Part shown: positions 53,798 to 64,000 of the stretch, piece by piece
Layout of the letters: each line of letters starts with the position of its first letter
Numbering within the stretch: the stretch's first letter is position 1
Source of the DNA: Streptomyces exfoliatus
Lineage (GTDB): Bacteria; Actinomycetota; Actinomycetes; Streptomycetales; Streptomycetaceae
Reading direction: 5' to 3'
DNA: 64,000 nucleotides
NCBI RefSeq assembly: GCF_000725545.1
Contig: NZ_JNZP01000014.1
Coordinates: 1 to 64,000, forward strand
Notes under the pieces: generated by a model
What the model saw: only the letters and a program-made list of their open reading frames with translations
Told to the model about the DNA's origin: nothing
Database searches by the model: none
Program-made: the position numbers and the translations under genes

Positions 53798-53955
53798 GGA
53801 TGTCCCGTCCTTCCCCGCCCCGCGGCGCCGTTCTCCCTGGTCGACGGCGCCTGACGGCACCTTACGCGGCCCGCGGCAGAAACCCGGAGACGGTTTCGTA
53901 CTCCCGACACACGCCCTTCACGCAACGCCCCTACCGTCAAAGTCGATTGTTCTCA

Positions 53956-53970
53956 TCAAAGAAACTTTGA
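53956..53970. promoter_or_regulatory. TCAAAG palindrome, probable XRE-cupin operator
   Basis: TCAAAGAAACTTTGA has perfect 6-bp arms, with an extra half-site TCAAAG at 53937-53942. It lies 17 bp before the ASST-like gene, in the gap shared with the regulator. Confidence 0.65.
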
Positions 53971-53986
53971 CGCGAGGAACTCCGAC

Positions 53987-55111
53987 GTGCCCCCGATCGA
54001 CCAGAACTCACGCCGCCGACGTCCCACCGGCCTCATCGCCCTCGACGAGACGGCCGCGTACGACGGCTACACCCTCTACGCACCGCTCACCGGCGGCGGA
54101 GAGGTCTACCTCATCGACCTCCACGGCCGCACCGCCCACCGCTGGGACCTGCCGTATCGCCCCGGCCGCCACGCCCGCCTGCTCGCCGACGGAACACTCG
54201 CCTACAACGGCGTCCTCCCGGGCGAGAAGGCCCTCTTCCCGATGTGGCACAAGTACCGGGGCGGAGTCATGCTCCGCGCGGCACCCGACGGCACCGTGCT
54301 GCGCGAGCACCACGACCCCCTCCAGCACCACGACGCCCACCACCTCGACGACGGCCGCATCCTCTACACCGCCCTGGAACCCCTGTCCGGCGCCGAGGCC
54401 GCGGCGGTACGGGGCGGGGTGCCCGGTTCCGAAGCCGCGGGCGGCGTCGTCTGGGCCGACACCGTCAAGGAGGTCGGCCCGGACGGCGAACTCCTGTGGT
54501 CCTGGCGCGCCGCGGACCACCTCGACCGCGAGGAGTTCCCGCTGCACGAGGCGTACGCCCGTGAGCACTGGCCCCTGATCAACAGCGTCACGCCGCTGCG
54601 GGACGGCAACATCCTCGCCAGTCTGCGCAGCGTCTCGGCCGTCGTCGTCATCAGCCGTGCGACCGGCGAGATCCTGTGGCGCAGCCGCCCCGGCACGGTC
54701 AGCCAGCAGCACGCGCCGACCGAACTCGACGACGGCGGGCTGCTGGTCTTCGACAACGGCGTGTTCCGGCCGGGCCAGGACGTCCCCTACTCCCGCGTCA
54801 TCGAGATCGACCGGACCGGCGGCGACATCGTGTGGGAGTACCACGACCCGGCCCGCGAGTTCTTCTTCGCGCCCTTCATGGGCTCCGCGCAGCGCCTGCC
54901 CAACGGCAACACGCTCGTCACCGACTCCCCGTCCGGGCGGCTGTTCGAGGTGACGAAGGACGGCTACCTGTGCTGGGAGTACGTCGTCCCGCACTTCGCC
55001 GGCTACGGGGAGAGCGAGGTACGCGGCCTGTTCCCTTCCGAGCCCAACGCCGTCTTCCGCGCCTACCGTTACGCCGCCGCCGACATCCCGTGGCTGGAGG
55101 CGACGGCATGA
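53987..55111 (+). CDS. aryl-sulfate sulfotransferase-like beta-propeller protein
   Basis: A 374-aa cytoplasmic propeller of the ASST-like family. Repeated blades include YAPLTGGGEVYLIDLHGRTA, ILYTALEPLSGAEA, GNILASLRSVSAVVVISRAT and GSAQRLPNGNTLVTDSPSGR, with conserved His in HKYRGGV, HHDAHHLDDG and SQQHAPTELDDGG. No signal peptide is present, unlike periplasmic ASST. GTG 53987 follows GAGGA by nine bases. It is coupled by ATGA to the NCS2 permease. Whether it transfers sulfate is unproven; a pathway-specific lyase or hydrolase role is equally possible. Confidence 0.8.
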   Translation: MPPIDQNSRRRRPTGLIALDETAAYDGYTLYAPLTGGGEVYLIDLHGRTAHRWDLPYRPGRHARLLADGTLAYNGVLPGEKALFPMWHKYRGGVMLRAAPDGTVLREHHDPLQHHDAHHLDDGRILYTALEPLSGAEAAAVRGGVPGSEAAGGVVWADTVKEVGPDGELLWSWRAADHLDREEFPLHEAYAREHWPLINSVTPLRDGNILASLRSVSAVVVISRATGEILWRSRPGTVSQQHAPTELDDGGLLVFDNGVFRPGQDVPYSRVIEIDRTGGDIVWEYHDPAREFFFAPFMGSAQRLPNGNTLVTDSPSGRLFEVTKDGYLCWEYVVPHFAGYGESEVRGLFPSEPNAVFRAYRYAAADIPWLEATA

Positions 55112-56439
55112 CGACCACCCCGGCCCCGGCCGCGCCCCGCTCCGCCGAAGCCGTCGACGCGCGGGTGCCGCTGCGGCGACTCGTACCGCTGTCGGCCCAG
55201 CACGTCCTGGCGATGATCGCCGCCCCGGTCTCCACCGTCTTCCTCGTCGCCGGCACCCTGAGGATGCCACCCGGCGCGACGGCCTCCCTGCTCAGCACCG
55301 TCCTCCTGCTCTGCGGAGCGGGCGCCCTGCTCCAGTCCCTCGGCGTCTGGCGGATCGGCGGCCGACTCCCGTTCGTCATGCTGCCCGGCGGCGCCGCGAC
55401 CGCGCTGTTCCTCCAGATCGCGCAGGAACACGGGGCGCCGACCGCCGCCGGTGCCGTCCTCCTGGCGGCGGCGCTGCTCCTGGCCGTACTGCCGCTGTAC
55501 GCCCGTGTCGTACGGCTCTTCCCGCCCCTGGTCATGGGCGTGACGGTGCTGCTCATCGGGATCGCGATGATCCGGGTCGCCGCCCGGCTCGTCACCGGCC
55601 CTGACGGAACGGGCGAACCGCGCGCGGTGCTTCTCGCCGCGCTCACGGTCGCGGCGACCGTCGCCGCGTACGTGCTCCTGCGCGGCGTCTGGCGCCAGAC
55701 GGCCGTCCTCATCGGGATGGCGGCCGGCACCGCCGTGGCCGTGACGACCGGCCTCGGGGCCTTCGCCCCGGCGGCCGGGAGCGGCTTCGCGCTGCCCGCG
55801 TTCCTGCCCTTCGGGACACCTCGGTTCGACCTGGTGGCCGCCCTTCCGCTGCTCGTGTTCAGCCTCACCACCCTCGCCGAGATCACCGGACAGACCGTGC
55901 TCAACAGCGAGACCGTCGGCCGGACTCCCGTCCCCGAAAGGGACGTTCCCCGCGTCGCCCGCGCCGACGCCCTCGTCTCCCTGGCCGGCGGTCTCTTCGG
56001 CACTTCCCTCATGGTCACCAGCGCCGAGAACATCGGCATCGGCCGCCTCACCGGCGTCCGCAGCCGCTTCGTGACCGCCGGGGCCGGAGTGCTCCTGATC
56101 GTTCTCGGCCTGGCCACGCCCGTGTCCCGGGCTCTGGCCGGCATACCCGAAGCCGTCGTCGGCGGCTCCGCCCTCGTCGTCTACGCCGTCATCGCGGTGA
56201 TGGGCGTCGAGATGCTCCGCCGCGCCGACCTGTCCGGAACGGGCACGGGCAACCTGACGGCCGCGCTCGCACTCACCGCGGGACTGCTGCCGCTGCTCAG
56301 CCCGGACCTGTACGCGGGATTCCCCGGCTGGGCCCGCACGATCCTGGGCAGTGGCGTCGTCGCCGGCACCCTGACGGCCGTCCTCCTCACCGCGCTGCTC
56401 GGACGATTCGATCCGGGCAGCCGCTCACGGAAACGCTAG
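55108..56439 (+). CDS. NCS2 uracil/xanthine-type permease
   Basis: A 443-aa nucleobase transporter with about 14 helices: LSAQHVLAMIAAPVSTVFLV, GRLPFVMLPGGAATAL, the substrate-site block LTTLAEITGQTVLNSETVGR and SLAGGLFGTSLMVTSAENIG. Fits uptake of a pyrimidine, purine or ring analogue for the nearby catabolic enzymes. ATGA overlap with the ASST-like gene. Its stop TAG overlaps the convergent DUF1684 stop in the single palindrome CTAG. Confidence 0.9.
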   Translation: MTTTPAPAAPRSAEAVDARVPLRRLVPLSAQHVLAMIAAPVSTVFLVAGTLRMPPGATASLLSTVLLLCGAGALLQSLGVWRIGGRLPFVMLPGGAATALFLQIAQEHGAPTAAGAVLLAAALLLAVLPLYARVVRLFPPLVMGVTVLLIGIAMIRVAARLVTGPDGTGEPRAVLLAALTVAATVAAYVLLRGVWRQTAVLIGMAAGTAVAVTTGLGAFAPAAGSGFALPAFLPFGTPRFDLVAALPLLVFSLTTLAEITGQTVLNSETVGRTPVPERDVPRVARADALVSLAGGLFGTSLMVTSAENIGIGRLTGVRSRFVTAGAGVLLIVLGLATPVSRALAGIPEAVVGGSALVVYAVIAVMGVEMLRRADLSGTGTGNLTAALALTAGLLPLLSPDLYAGFPGWARTILGSGVVAGTLTAVLLTALLGRFDPGSRSRKR

Positions 56440-57314
56440 GCGACCGGGCCGCGCTCGTGAGGGATCCTCTCGCCGGCCTCGATCGCGACGGGCAGCCGGT
56501 TCTCGGCCGGCGGCAGCGGGCAGGTCGCGAAGTCGGTGTACGCGCAGGGCAGATTGACGGCGCGGTTGAAGTCGAGCACCACCACGCCGTCGGGCCCGGG
56601 CGCGGCCACCCGCAGTTCACGGTTGGCCGCGTACGTGGTGACGCCCGAGGTCTCGTCGGTGAACAGCACCGTGAGGGTTCCGGGCGCGTGCCCGTTGAAC
56701 GCGGTCAGGCTCAACTCCTGTCCGCCCAGCCGGAAGACGACGCGGCCCGGGGCGTCGTACACGTGCCGAAGGCCTTCGACGGAGGCGCCCACCGTGGTCG
56801 GCCGCGGTTCGTCGAAGGCCTCGTAGCGGCCCGTGACCACCCAGCGCGGATCGGGCGCGTACGCGGGCGTGCCGGTGAAGGCGACACGCAGCGGGTGGTC
56901 GGGGTGCCTGGGCCGGACCACGTCGTGGCCGCCGCGCTTGGCCACCTCGATCACCGTGTCGCCCCAGAGGGCGTGGACGCCGCCGCGTTCCGGAATGACG
57001 CCGAAGAGGTGCCGCGTCCGCACCGACGCGCCGTCGACGAGGAGTTCCGTCCCCTCGTCGAGCTCCACGACGACACCTTCGGGCCCCGTCGACCAGGTCC
57101 CCGGCACCCCGGGGAAGCTCTGGGGCTCGGCGGAGAGCCAGTGCAGGGCGGTGACCGCGAGGAAGCCGTGCTCCGACGCGAGCCGGGCGTCCTTGTCCCG
57201 GTGCCACTCCCGCCATTCCGCGGCGAACGCCTCCGGATCGGGAACGCCGGCGGTGCCGTTGGGGTCGTCGCGGCCGACGGTTGCGCGGGGGTCGGAAATG
57301 TCACGGACGCTCAT
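56436..57314 (-). CDS. DUF1684 family protein
   Basis: A 292-aa DUF1684 protein: AAEWREWHRDKDARLASEHG at the N terminus, LAVTALHWLSAEP, HPLRVAFTGTPAY, then the hallmark C-terminal run VVVLDFNRAVNLPCAYTDFA, TCPLPPAENRLPVAIEAGER. The two invariant Cys and the Asn/Pro-rich core suggest a catalytic or metal site, but the function is not known. AGGAGGAG precedes ATG 57314. Upstream by 198 bp is a short RHVD-type leader peptide, hinting at attenuation. Confidence 0.88.
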   Translation of the reverse strand: MSVRDISDPRATVGRDDPNGTAGVPDPEAFAAEWREWHRDKDARLASEHGFLAVTALHWLSAEPQSFPGVPGTWSTGPEGVVVELDEGTELLVDGASVRTRHLFGVIPERGGVHALWGDTVIEVAKRGGHDVVRPRHPDHPLRVAFTGTPAYAPDPRWVVTGRYEAFDEPRPTTVGASVEGLRHVYDAPGRVVFRLGGQELSLTAFNGHAPGTLTVLFTDETSGVTTYAANRELRVAAPGPDGVVVLDFNRAVNLPCAYTDFATCPLPPAENRLPVAIEAGERIPHERGPVA

Positions 57315-57511
57315 GCGTCTCCTCCTGGTGCGGTGGATGGTGGGGTGTGCCCGGCTCCGTGTCCCTTGCCGGAGAAAGCAGAGAACCCCGGTACGGGCCG
57401 GGAGGCGGGGAGGGAAGAACGGATCGCGGGACGGAACGAGGCCGTCAGGGGCCGCAGCAACCCTTCGGCGCGAGCGCGTCGGTGTCCGGACGCCGGGACG
57501 AGGCCTCGGTG

Positions 57512-57580
57512 TCAGCCGGAACAGGCCATGGTCGTGACGCGCACGTAGTCCACGTGTCGACGCATCACGAGCAGGCTCAT
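57512..57580 (-). CDS. 22-aa leader peptide
   Basis: A tiny frame encoding MSLLVMRRHVDYVRVTTMACSG. It matches the pattern RRHVD-x-x-RV-x-x-x-x-C of Streptomyces leader peptides that precede sulfur, cysteine and other metabolic genes. Its only Cys is next to the C terminus. It lies 198 bp before the DUF1684 start on the same strand. Ribosome stalling or cysteine sensing is inferred from known members. Confidence 0.65.
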   Translation of the reverse strand: MSLLVMRRHVDYVRVTTMACSG

Positions 57581-57779
57581 GGCTTCAGGAGAGCACAACA
57601 CCGGTGCCGCGCGCCAGTGTTCCCTCGGCTCGACCCCTGAACCCCCTTGCAAGTCGGACGGGTTGGGGGTGGCCGGAAACTGGGTAGTCCCCTTGTTCCG
57701 GCGGCGCCCCGTCTCACGGCCCGGCTCGCCGGCCCCGCACGGCCTCGTTCCGTCCCCGAACGAAGGGTTCCCGCCTGCG

Positions 57780-59321
<1,542 letters not shown>

Positions 59322-60233
59322 CGTAGGAGCGGACGCGGGTGTTCACGGCGGGGGTGTCGGTGGCGCACTCCCTGCCGTAGGACACCAGGCCGACCACGTA
59401 GGGCCGGCCCCCGACCGCGCGGACGAGAGGGCCGCCGGAGTCGTACTGGCAGGTGTCGCGGCCGGGGGCGTACGTGCAGATCTGGGTGGTGGTGACCTGC
59501 GTCATGCCCCGGCTCGCGCAGGCCGCGTTGCTCATGGTGCCGAGGGCCACCGTCCGCAGCACGTCGGAGGTGCGGCCGCCGTAGGAGGTGGTGCCCCAGC
59601 CGGGGACCTCGACCTGGGTGTCGTCGAAGGAGCCGTGGGCGTACGCGGCGGGCAGGGCGATCGGCCGCACGTGGCGGTTGAGGGCGACCGGCTCGGCGAG
59701 CCGGACGAGAGCGATGTCGTTGACCTGGGTGTCCGGGTCGTACTCCGGGTGCGGCAGGAGACGGTCGGGGCGCGCCAGGACCGCGTGCGGGCTGTCGGCC
59801 CCGGTCGTCAGGTCGTGGTCGCCCAGGAGTACGCCCACCCGGGTGGGGTCGCTGTACGAGCCCGTCAGGCAGTGCGCGGCGGTGAGGACGTACCGGTCGC
59901 CGATCAGCGACCCGCCGCACATCACCCTTCGCTCCAGCACGTCCACGAGTCCCGCCATGAAGGGGTACTGGTGGGGCCGCGCCTCCTGTCCCCCGACGAC
60001 CGCCCGCGCGGGCGGCGCGGTGCCGAGGGGGCTCACGGCCATCACCGCGCCCGCGACCGTCGCCATGAGCCTTCTCGCCCGTCCCACCTGATCTCCGTAT
60101 CCGTCGGCGCCGTACGACCGGGGCCGGGGGTCTGCGGAGACGTTTCCGCACGGCCCTCCCCGGCCCGCGTCGGCATCAACGACGGGGGCGGGACCAGGTC
60201 ACTCGACCACGGGGCCGGACTGGTGACCGAAAG

Positions 60234-60266
60234 GGCGGTCAGCGGTCAGCGGTCAGCGGCCATGGG
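60234..60266 (+). repeat. short tandem repeat GGTCAGC
   Basis: The 7-bp unit GGTCAGC occurs three times in a row and once more after a short break, just beyond the stop of the minus-strand gene at 60267. No function is apparent. Confidence 0.7.
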
Positions 60267-61151
60267 TCAGCGGTCCGCGTCCGGCGCCCAGCCGGGTACG
60301 TGCGCGGTGGCGGCCGCGTCCCAGCCGGGGACGCCGCCCGGGAACGGCCAGGCACGGGTGAGGTCGTAGGCGTGGACGAGGGACCTGAGCTGGGCGGCCA
60401 GCATCCGGCTCTCGTTCGCGATCCGTGCCGGGGCGAGCGGGCCCTTCAGCGCGGCCACCCGCTTCTCGTACTCCAGCACCGGACGTTCCGCCCAGCGCGC
60501 CACCCGGGCGGCGTCGGCCGCCCGGGAGAGGAGGAGCACCTGCGGCCTGCCCCCTTCCGCGAGCGCCGCCGTAAGGCGGTCGTGACCGTCGAGCACCACG
60601 GGGGAGTTGAGCCCGCTGATCCACCAGGCGAACACCGGCGGCAGCACCCCCTCCCGGTACTGGCGGCGGTACGCCTTCACCCGCGGCGCCTCCGGGGGCG
60701 ACAGCGCCCGCAGCGGCAGCAGGTCGCGCGCGTCCTCCACCGGGTCGCCGTACCCGAACCAGGTCAGATGGCCCCGGTCCGGGTCGTGGGCCAGGAGCTT
60801 GGGCCAGTTCGCGTCCACGAACCACCGGTGGGCGTCCGGAGCCAGCAGCCACTCGCCCGCGTGGAGCGGGCCGTCGGCCGCCGCGCGGAGCCCCGCCTCC
60901 GCGTACGCGGCCCAGCGCTCCGACCACTCCGCCGATCCGGGAGCCGCCGACTCCGCGGCCGCCCGGGCCCGTTCGGCCCGCAGGGGCGGCAGCGGGGAGG
61001 CGTACCGCCCGGTGCGCGCGTAGCGCACGCCACGGTGCGTGGCCCGCTGCCGGGCGAAGAGCACGGGAACCGTGCCCTGGAGCAGGACCAGCCGACCCCC
61101 GTCGGCGCTCTCCATCCGCAGACCGGGCTTCACCGGACCCTCGATACGCAT
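60267..61151 (-). CDS. hypothetical protein with ParB-like DGHDRL motif
   Basis: A 294-aa soluble protein. The middle part contains PPVFAWWISGLNSPVVLDGH followed by DRLTAALAEG, which recalls the dGHrRl loop of ParB/Srx-fold CTP- or ATP-using proteins. The C-terminal third is helical (LKGPLAPARIANESRMLAAQ). The N-terminal part is rich in Arg and Ala. TAGGGT ends six bases before ATG 61151, suggesting a leaderless mRNA. The family is not firmly recognised. Confidence 0.7.
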   Translation of the reverse strand: MRIEGPVKPGLRMESADGGRLVLLQGTVPVLFARQRATHRGVRYARTGRYASPLPPLRAERARAAAESAAPGSAEWSERWAAYAEAGLRAAADGPLHAGEWLLAPDAHRWFVDANWPKLLAHDPDRGHLTWFGYGDPVEDARDLLPLRALSPPEAPRVKAYRRQYREGVLPPVFAWWISGLNSPVVLDGHDRLTAALAEGGRPQVLLLSRAADAARVARWAERPVLEYEKRVAALKGPLAPARIANESRMLAAQLRSLVHAYDLTRAWPFPGGVPGWDAAATAHVPGWAPDADR

Positions 61152-61210
61152 GCCACGACCCTACGCAGCAGCGCCGGGGCGCCTCACACCCCCGTCCGGC
61201 GGATCAGGCC

Positions 61211-62278
61211 CTACGGCACCCGGGCCGTCCACTCCGCCGTGCCGAACTTCGACTCCGCGAGTTCCTTCGCCCGCGTCAGCTCGTCCTCCGTGACGTGACC
61301 CTCCGACAGCCCGTACCGGCCGCGGAAGGAGGCGATCATCCGCTCGATGACCGTCTCGCGCGGCAGGCCCGTCTGGCGCCGCAGCGGGTCCACCCGCTTC
61401 TTCGCGCTCTTCGTGCCCTTGTCGGAGAGCTTCTCGCGGCCGATGCGGAGCACCTCCGTCATCTTGTCCGCGTCGATGTCGTACGCCATCGTCACGTGGT
61501 GCAGGACCGCCCCCTGCCCCGTCACGATCCGCTTCTGCGCCGCGCCCGCGATCTTGCCGGCGTCCGTGGCGATGTCGTTGAGCGGCTGGTACCAGGCCCG
61601 GACGCCCATGTCACCGAGGGCGCCGAGCACCCAGTCGTCGAGATAGGCGTAGCTGTCCGTGAAGGACAGGCCCTGCACGAGGGCGTCGGGCACGGAGAGC
61701 GAGTACGTGATCGTGTTGCCCGGCTCGATGAACATGGCGCCGCCGCCGCTGATCCGGCGCACCACCTGGATCCCGTGCCGCTCCGCGGCCGCCGGATCGA
61801 CCTCGTTGCGCAGCGACTGGAAGCTGCCGATCACCACCGCGGGCGCGCCCCACTCCCAGACCCGCAGGGTCGGCGGGCGGCGGCCCGCGGCGACCTCGGC
61901 CGTCAGGACCTCGTCGAGTGCCATGTGCAGGGCGGGGGACTGCGCCGGCTCGTGGATCAGCTGCCAGTCGTAGTCGGTCCAGTCCGTGGCGTGCGCGAGG
62001 GCCCGGCGGACCGCGACCCCGACGCCCTCCGAGGTCAGCCCGAACATCCGGGTGTCCGGCGGCAGCGCCGCGTCGATCCGCGCCGCGAGCCCGACGGCGT
62101 CGGTGTCGGCGGGCGCGCCCTCCAGGGCGTGGTCGATCGCCAGGATCGCCTCGTCCGGCTCCAGGAAGAAGTCCCCGGCGACCCGGACGTTCCGCAGGAC
62201 GCCGTCCTCGGTGTCGAGGTCGACGACCACCAGCTTCCCGCCGGGGACCTTGTACTCGCCGTGGTACGCGCCGTGCAC
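61211..62278 (-). CDS. lplA: lipoate-protein ligase with N-terminal accessory domain
   Basis: A 355-aa lipoate/biotin ligase. The catalytic domain starts near residue 95: QLIHEPAQSPALHMALDEVL, LRVWEWGAPAVVIGSFQS, RRISGGGAMFIEPGNTITY and the binding Lys in DAGKIAGAAQKR. Residues 1-90 (YKVPGGKLVVVDLDTEDGVL, FFLEPDEAILAIDHAL) look like the small accessory domain. That domain follows the catalytic one in E. coli LplA and is the separate LplB in Thermoplasma. So the order is reversed here. GTG 62278 has GGAGGG four bases upstream. Confidence 0.9.
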   Translation of the reverse strand: MHGAYHGEYKVPGGKLVVVDLDTEDGVLRNVRVAGDFFLEPDEAILAIDHALEGAPADTDAVGLAARIDAALPPDTRMFGLTSEGVGVAVRRALAHATDWTDYDWQLIHEPAQSPALHMALDEVLTAEVAAGRRPPTLRVWEWGAPAVVIGSFQSLRNEVDPAAAERHGIQVVRRISGGGAMFIEPGNTITYSLSVPDALVQGLSFTDSYAYLDDWVLGALGDMGVRAWYQPLNDIATDAGKIAGAAQKRIVTGQGAVLHHVTMAYDIDADKMTEVLRIGREKLSDKGTKSAKKRVDPLRRQTGLPRETVIERMIASFRGRYGLSEGHVTEDELTRAKELAESKFGTAEWTARVP

Positions 62279-62390
62279 GGAACCCTCCCTGCGTGTAAGG
62301 GGTGAACTCGGCCAAAGGGTACTCCCCGGGAGAACGGAGGACGACGAGTGCGGTGGCCGGCCCGTCAGTGCCGCGTGCTTAGCTGGGTGC

Positions 62391-63227
62391 ATGACCGAAG
62401 ACCTCATCGAGCACGTCCTCGGCGGCCGTACGACCGAGGTGGAGGAGGCCGTCCGCAAGGCCGCCGCCGCCGAGATCATGCCGCGCTTCCGCCAGCTCGC
62501 CGCCCATGACATCGTCGAGAAGAACGGGCCGCACGACCTGGTCACGGTCGCCGACCGGGCAGCCGAGGCCCATCTCACCACCTCCCTCACCGCCCTGCTG
62601 CCCGGCTCGGTGGTCGTCGGCGAGGAAGCCGTCCACGCCGACCCCACGGTCTACGAGGCCCTGCGCGGCGATGCCCCCGTCTGGATCGTCGACCCCGTCG
62701 ACGGCACCCGCCAGTTCGTCCACGGCGACCCCGCCTTCTGCACCCTCGTCGCCCTCGCCCGGCAGGGCGAGCTGCTCGCCTCCTGGACCTTCGCGCCGGC
62801 CCTGGACGAGTTCGCCGTCGCCGTACGGGGCAGGGGCGCCGCGCTCAACGGGCAGCCGCTGCGCGCCGGTTCGCCCGCCCCCGGCGCGGTCCTGGAAGTC
62901 GCCACCTCGCACCCCGACTACACCACCCCGGACCAGAAGCGGGCCCTGCTCGGCCTGGTCACCGAGGGCGTCGCCCCCCGCCCCTGCGGCTCGGCGGGCC
63001 TGGAGTACCTGGCCGTGGCGCGCGGCCGGCTCGACGCCACCGCCTTCTCCTGGGAGTACGCCTGGGACCATGCGGCCGGACTGCTCCTGGTCACCGAGGC
63101 GGGCGGCGTCCAGACGACCGTCGCGGGAGAGCCGTTCCGTATCACCGGAGGCAACGCGCTGCCGTTCACGGCGGCCCGGGACGCGGCCACCGCCGACCGG
63201 ATCCGGACACTCCTGAGGGGCCGTTAA
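62391..63227 (+). CDS. hisN: inositol monophosphatase-family phosphatase, histidinol-phosphatase-like
   Basis: A 278-aa Mg-dependent phosphatase with VTVADRAAEAHLTTSL, GEEAV (metal Glu), WIVDPVDGTRQFVHGDPAF (metal Asp pair) and FSWEYAWDHAAG (second Asp site). HisN histidinol-phosphatases share this layout, but inositol, fructose-bisphosphate or PAP phosphatase is possible. TTAGCT ends six bases before ATG 62391, and no ribosome site is seen. Confidence 0.88.
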   Translation: MTEDLIEHVLGGRTTEVEEAVRKAAAAEIMPRFRQLAAHDIVEKNGPHDLVTVADRAAEAHLTTSLTALLPGSVVVGEEAVHADPTVYEALRGDAPVWIVDPVDGTRQFVHGDPAFCTLVALARQGELLASWTFAPALDEFAVAVRGRGAALNGQPLRAGSPAPGAVLEVATSHPDYTTPDQKRALLGLVTEGVAPRPCGSAGLEYLAVARGRLDATAFSWEYAWDHAAGLLLVTEAGGVQTTVAGEPFRITGGNALPFTAARDAATADRIRTLLRGR

Positions 63228-63290
63228 GGGACGTCGGGGCACAGGAATATCCTGGGAGTGCTGGTCATCGGCTGACGAAGGAGTCCGAAG

Positions 63291-64000
63291 GTGTCGAAGG
63301 TGACGTCGATGCTCGATGCCGTCGTCGTGGGCGCGGGGCCCAACGGACTGACCGCCGCCGTCGAACTGGCCCGCCGTGGCCTCTCCGTGGCCGTCTTCGA
63401 GGCCGAGGCCACCATCGGCGGGGGCGCCAGGACCGAGGAACTCACCCTCCCCGGCTTCCGCCACGACCCCTGCTCCGCCGTCCACCCGCTCGGCGCGGGC
63501 TCGCCCGTCTTCAGGACGATGCCGCTGGACCGGTACGGCCTGGAGTGGCTCCACCCCGAACTGCCCATGGCCCACCCGTGGGACGACGGCACCGCCGCCG
63601 TCCTCGCCCGCTCCGTCGCCGAGACCGCCGCCTCCTTCGGGCCGCGCGACGCCGGGGCGTACCGCCGCCTCGTCGCACCCTTCGCCGACAAGTGGGACAC
63701 CCTGGCGCGGGACTTCATGCAGCTGCCGCTCACCGCGCTGCCCCGCGACCCGGTCACCCTCGCCCGCTTCGGCCTCGCCGGCCTGCCGCCCTCCACCTGG
63801 CTCATGCGCCGCTTCCGCGACGAGAAGGCCCGCGCGCTCTTCGCCGGGCTCGTCGGCCATGTCATGGCCCCGCTCAGCGGATTCGCCACCGGCGCCGTCG
63901 GCCTGGTCTTCGCGCTCGCCGCGCACGCCGGCGGCTGGCCCCTGCCCCGGGGCGGCTCGCAGTCGATCTCCGACGCCCTCGCCGGGTATCTCAAGGACCT
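63291..64000 (+). CDS. phytoene-dehydrogenase-like FAD oxidoreductase, truncated by window end
   Basis: The first 236 residues of a flavoprotein with the dinucleotide motif [20 protein letters not shown], the acidic end [10 protein letters not shown] and the second block [20 protein letters not shown]. The layout matches CrtI/pyridine nucleotide-disulfide oxidoreductase relatives. GTG 63291 has AAGGAG seven bases upstream. The gene continues beyond the window, so the C-terminal FAD motif is not visible. Confidence 0.9.
   Translation, partial: MSKVTSMLDAVVVGAGPNGLTAAVELARRGLSVAVFEAEATIGGGARTEELTLPGFRHDPCSAVHPLGAGSPVFRTMPLDRYGLEWLHPELPMAHPWDDGTAAVLARSVAETAASFGPRDAGAYRRLVAPFADKWDTLARDFMQLPLTALPRDPVTLARFGLAGLPPSTWLMRRFRDEKARALFAGLVGHVMAPLSGFATGAVGLVFALAAHAGGWPLPRGGSQSISDALAGYLKD

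Noticed and set aside
57600..57779. Riboswitch in the NCS1 leader
   Set aside because: There is a short ACCCCC/GGGGGT stem, but no known aptamer core could be recognised.

Overview
The window is high-GC actinobacterial DNA with Streptomyces-like gene content. Signs include GC-biased third codon positions, many GTG starts, TetR/HxlR/XRE regulators beside short divergent promoters, F420-type enzymes, secreted hydrolases and a TTA (bldA-type) codon. It reads as accessory chromosome. No rRNA, tRNA, CRISPR array or intact mobile element was seen. Everything is read by eye; no database search was run.

Region 1-12 kb is the right side of a small nonribosomal peptide locus. A two-module synthetase (C-A-PCP-C-A-PCP-TE, minus strand) lies next to a SAM methyltransferase carrying a TTA codon, an FAD monooxygenase, and an acyltransferase read in frame into an SGNH hydrolase. 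The first A domain shows the serine code DVWHFSLVDK; the second is unusual. Region 12-15 kb holds a decayed PucR-like regulator and a secreted rhamnogalacturonan lyase with a readable promoter and a LacI/CebR-type operator.

Region 15-23 kb has three regulator-plus-target sets. A TetR gene faces an SDR/quinone-reductase/hydrolase group. An HxlR gene faces an NAD(P)-binding protein and a DUF385 nitroreductase. A second TetR faces a DUF1772 membrane protein. Each intergenic gap carries a clear inverted repeat. A Na+/H+ antiporter and a secreted M23 peptidase follow.

Region 23.6-26.4 kb is a graveyard: a pcaD-like remnant, a 9-bp tandem repeat, IS3- and IS110-type fragments, and an intact M28 peptidase. 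An orphan pcaL fusion, an MBL-fold hydrolase and exonuclease III follow. Region 29-35 kb holds a DUF485/acetate-symporter pair, small secreted and charged proteins, and a collapsed HTH-WD40 gene. Region 35-46 kb has a complete gluABCD-like amino acid ABC operon, an S15-type peptidase, a helical-repeat protein, a P450, a membrane-anchored unknown, a secreted gamma-glutamyltransferase, and methionine aminopeptidase facing a small XRE regulator across 32 bp.

Region 48.5-59.3 kb is a reductive pyrimidine/hydantoin-type catabolic island: beta-ureidopropionase, class III aminotransferase, dihydropyrimidinase, an F420/LLM flavin enzyme, an XRE-cupin regulator, an ASST-like beta-propeller, NCS2 and NCS1 permeases, and a DUF1684 gene behind a short RHVD-type leader peptide. 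No dihydropyrimidine dehydrogenase is present, so the LLM enzyme is a candidate for missing ring chemistry. The right edge has a trypsin-like protease, an unknown protein, a rearranged lipoate ligase, a HisN-like phosphatase and a truncated carotenoid-dehydrogenase-like flavoprotein.
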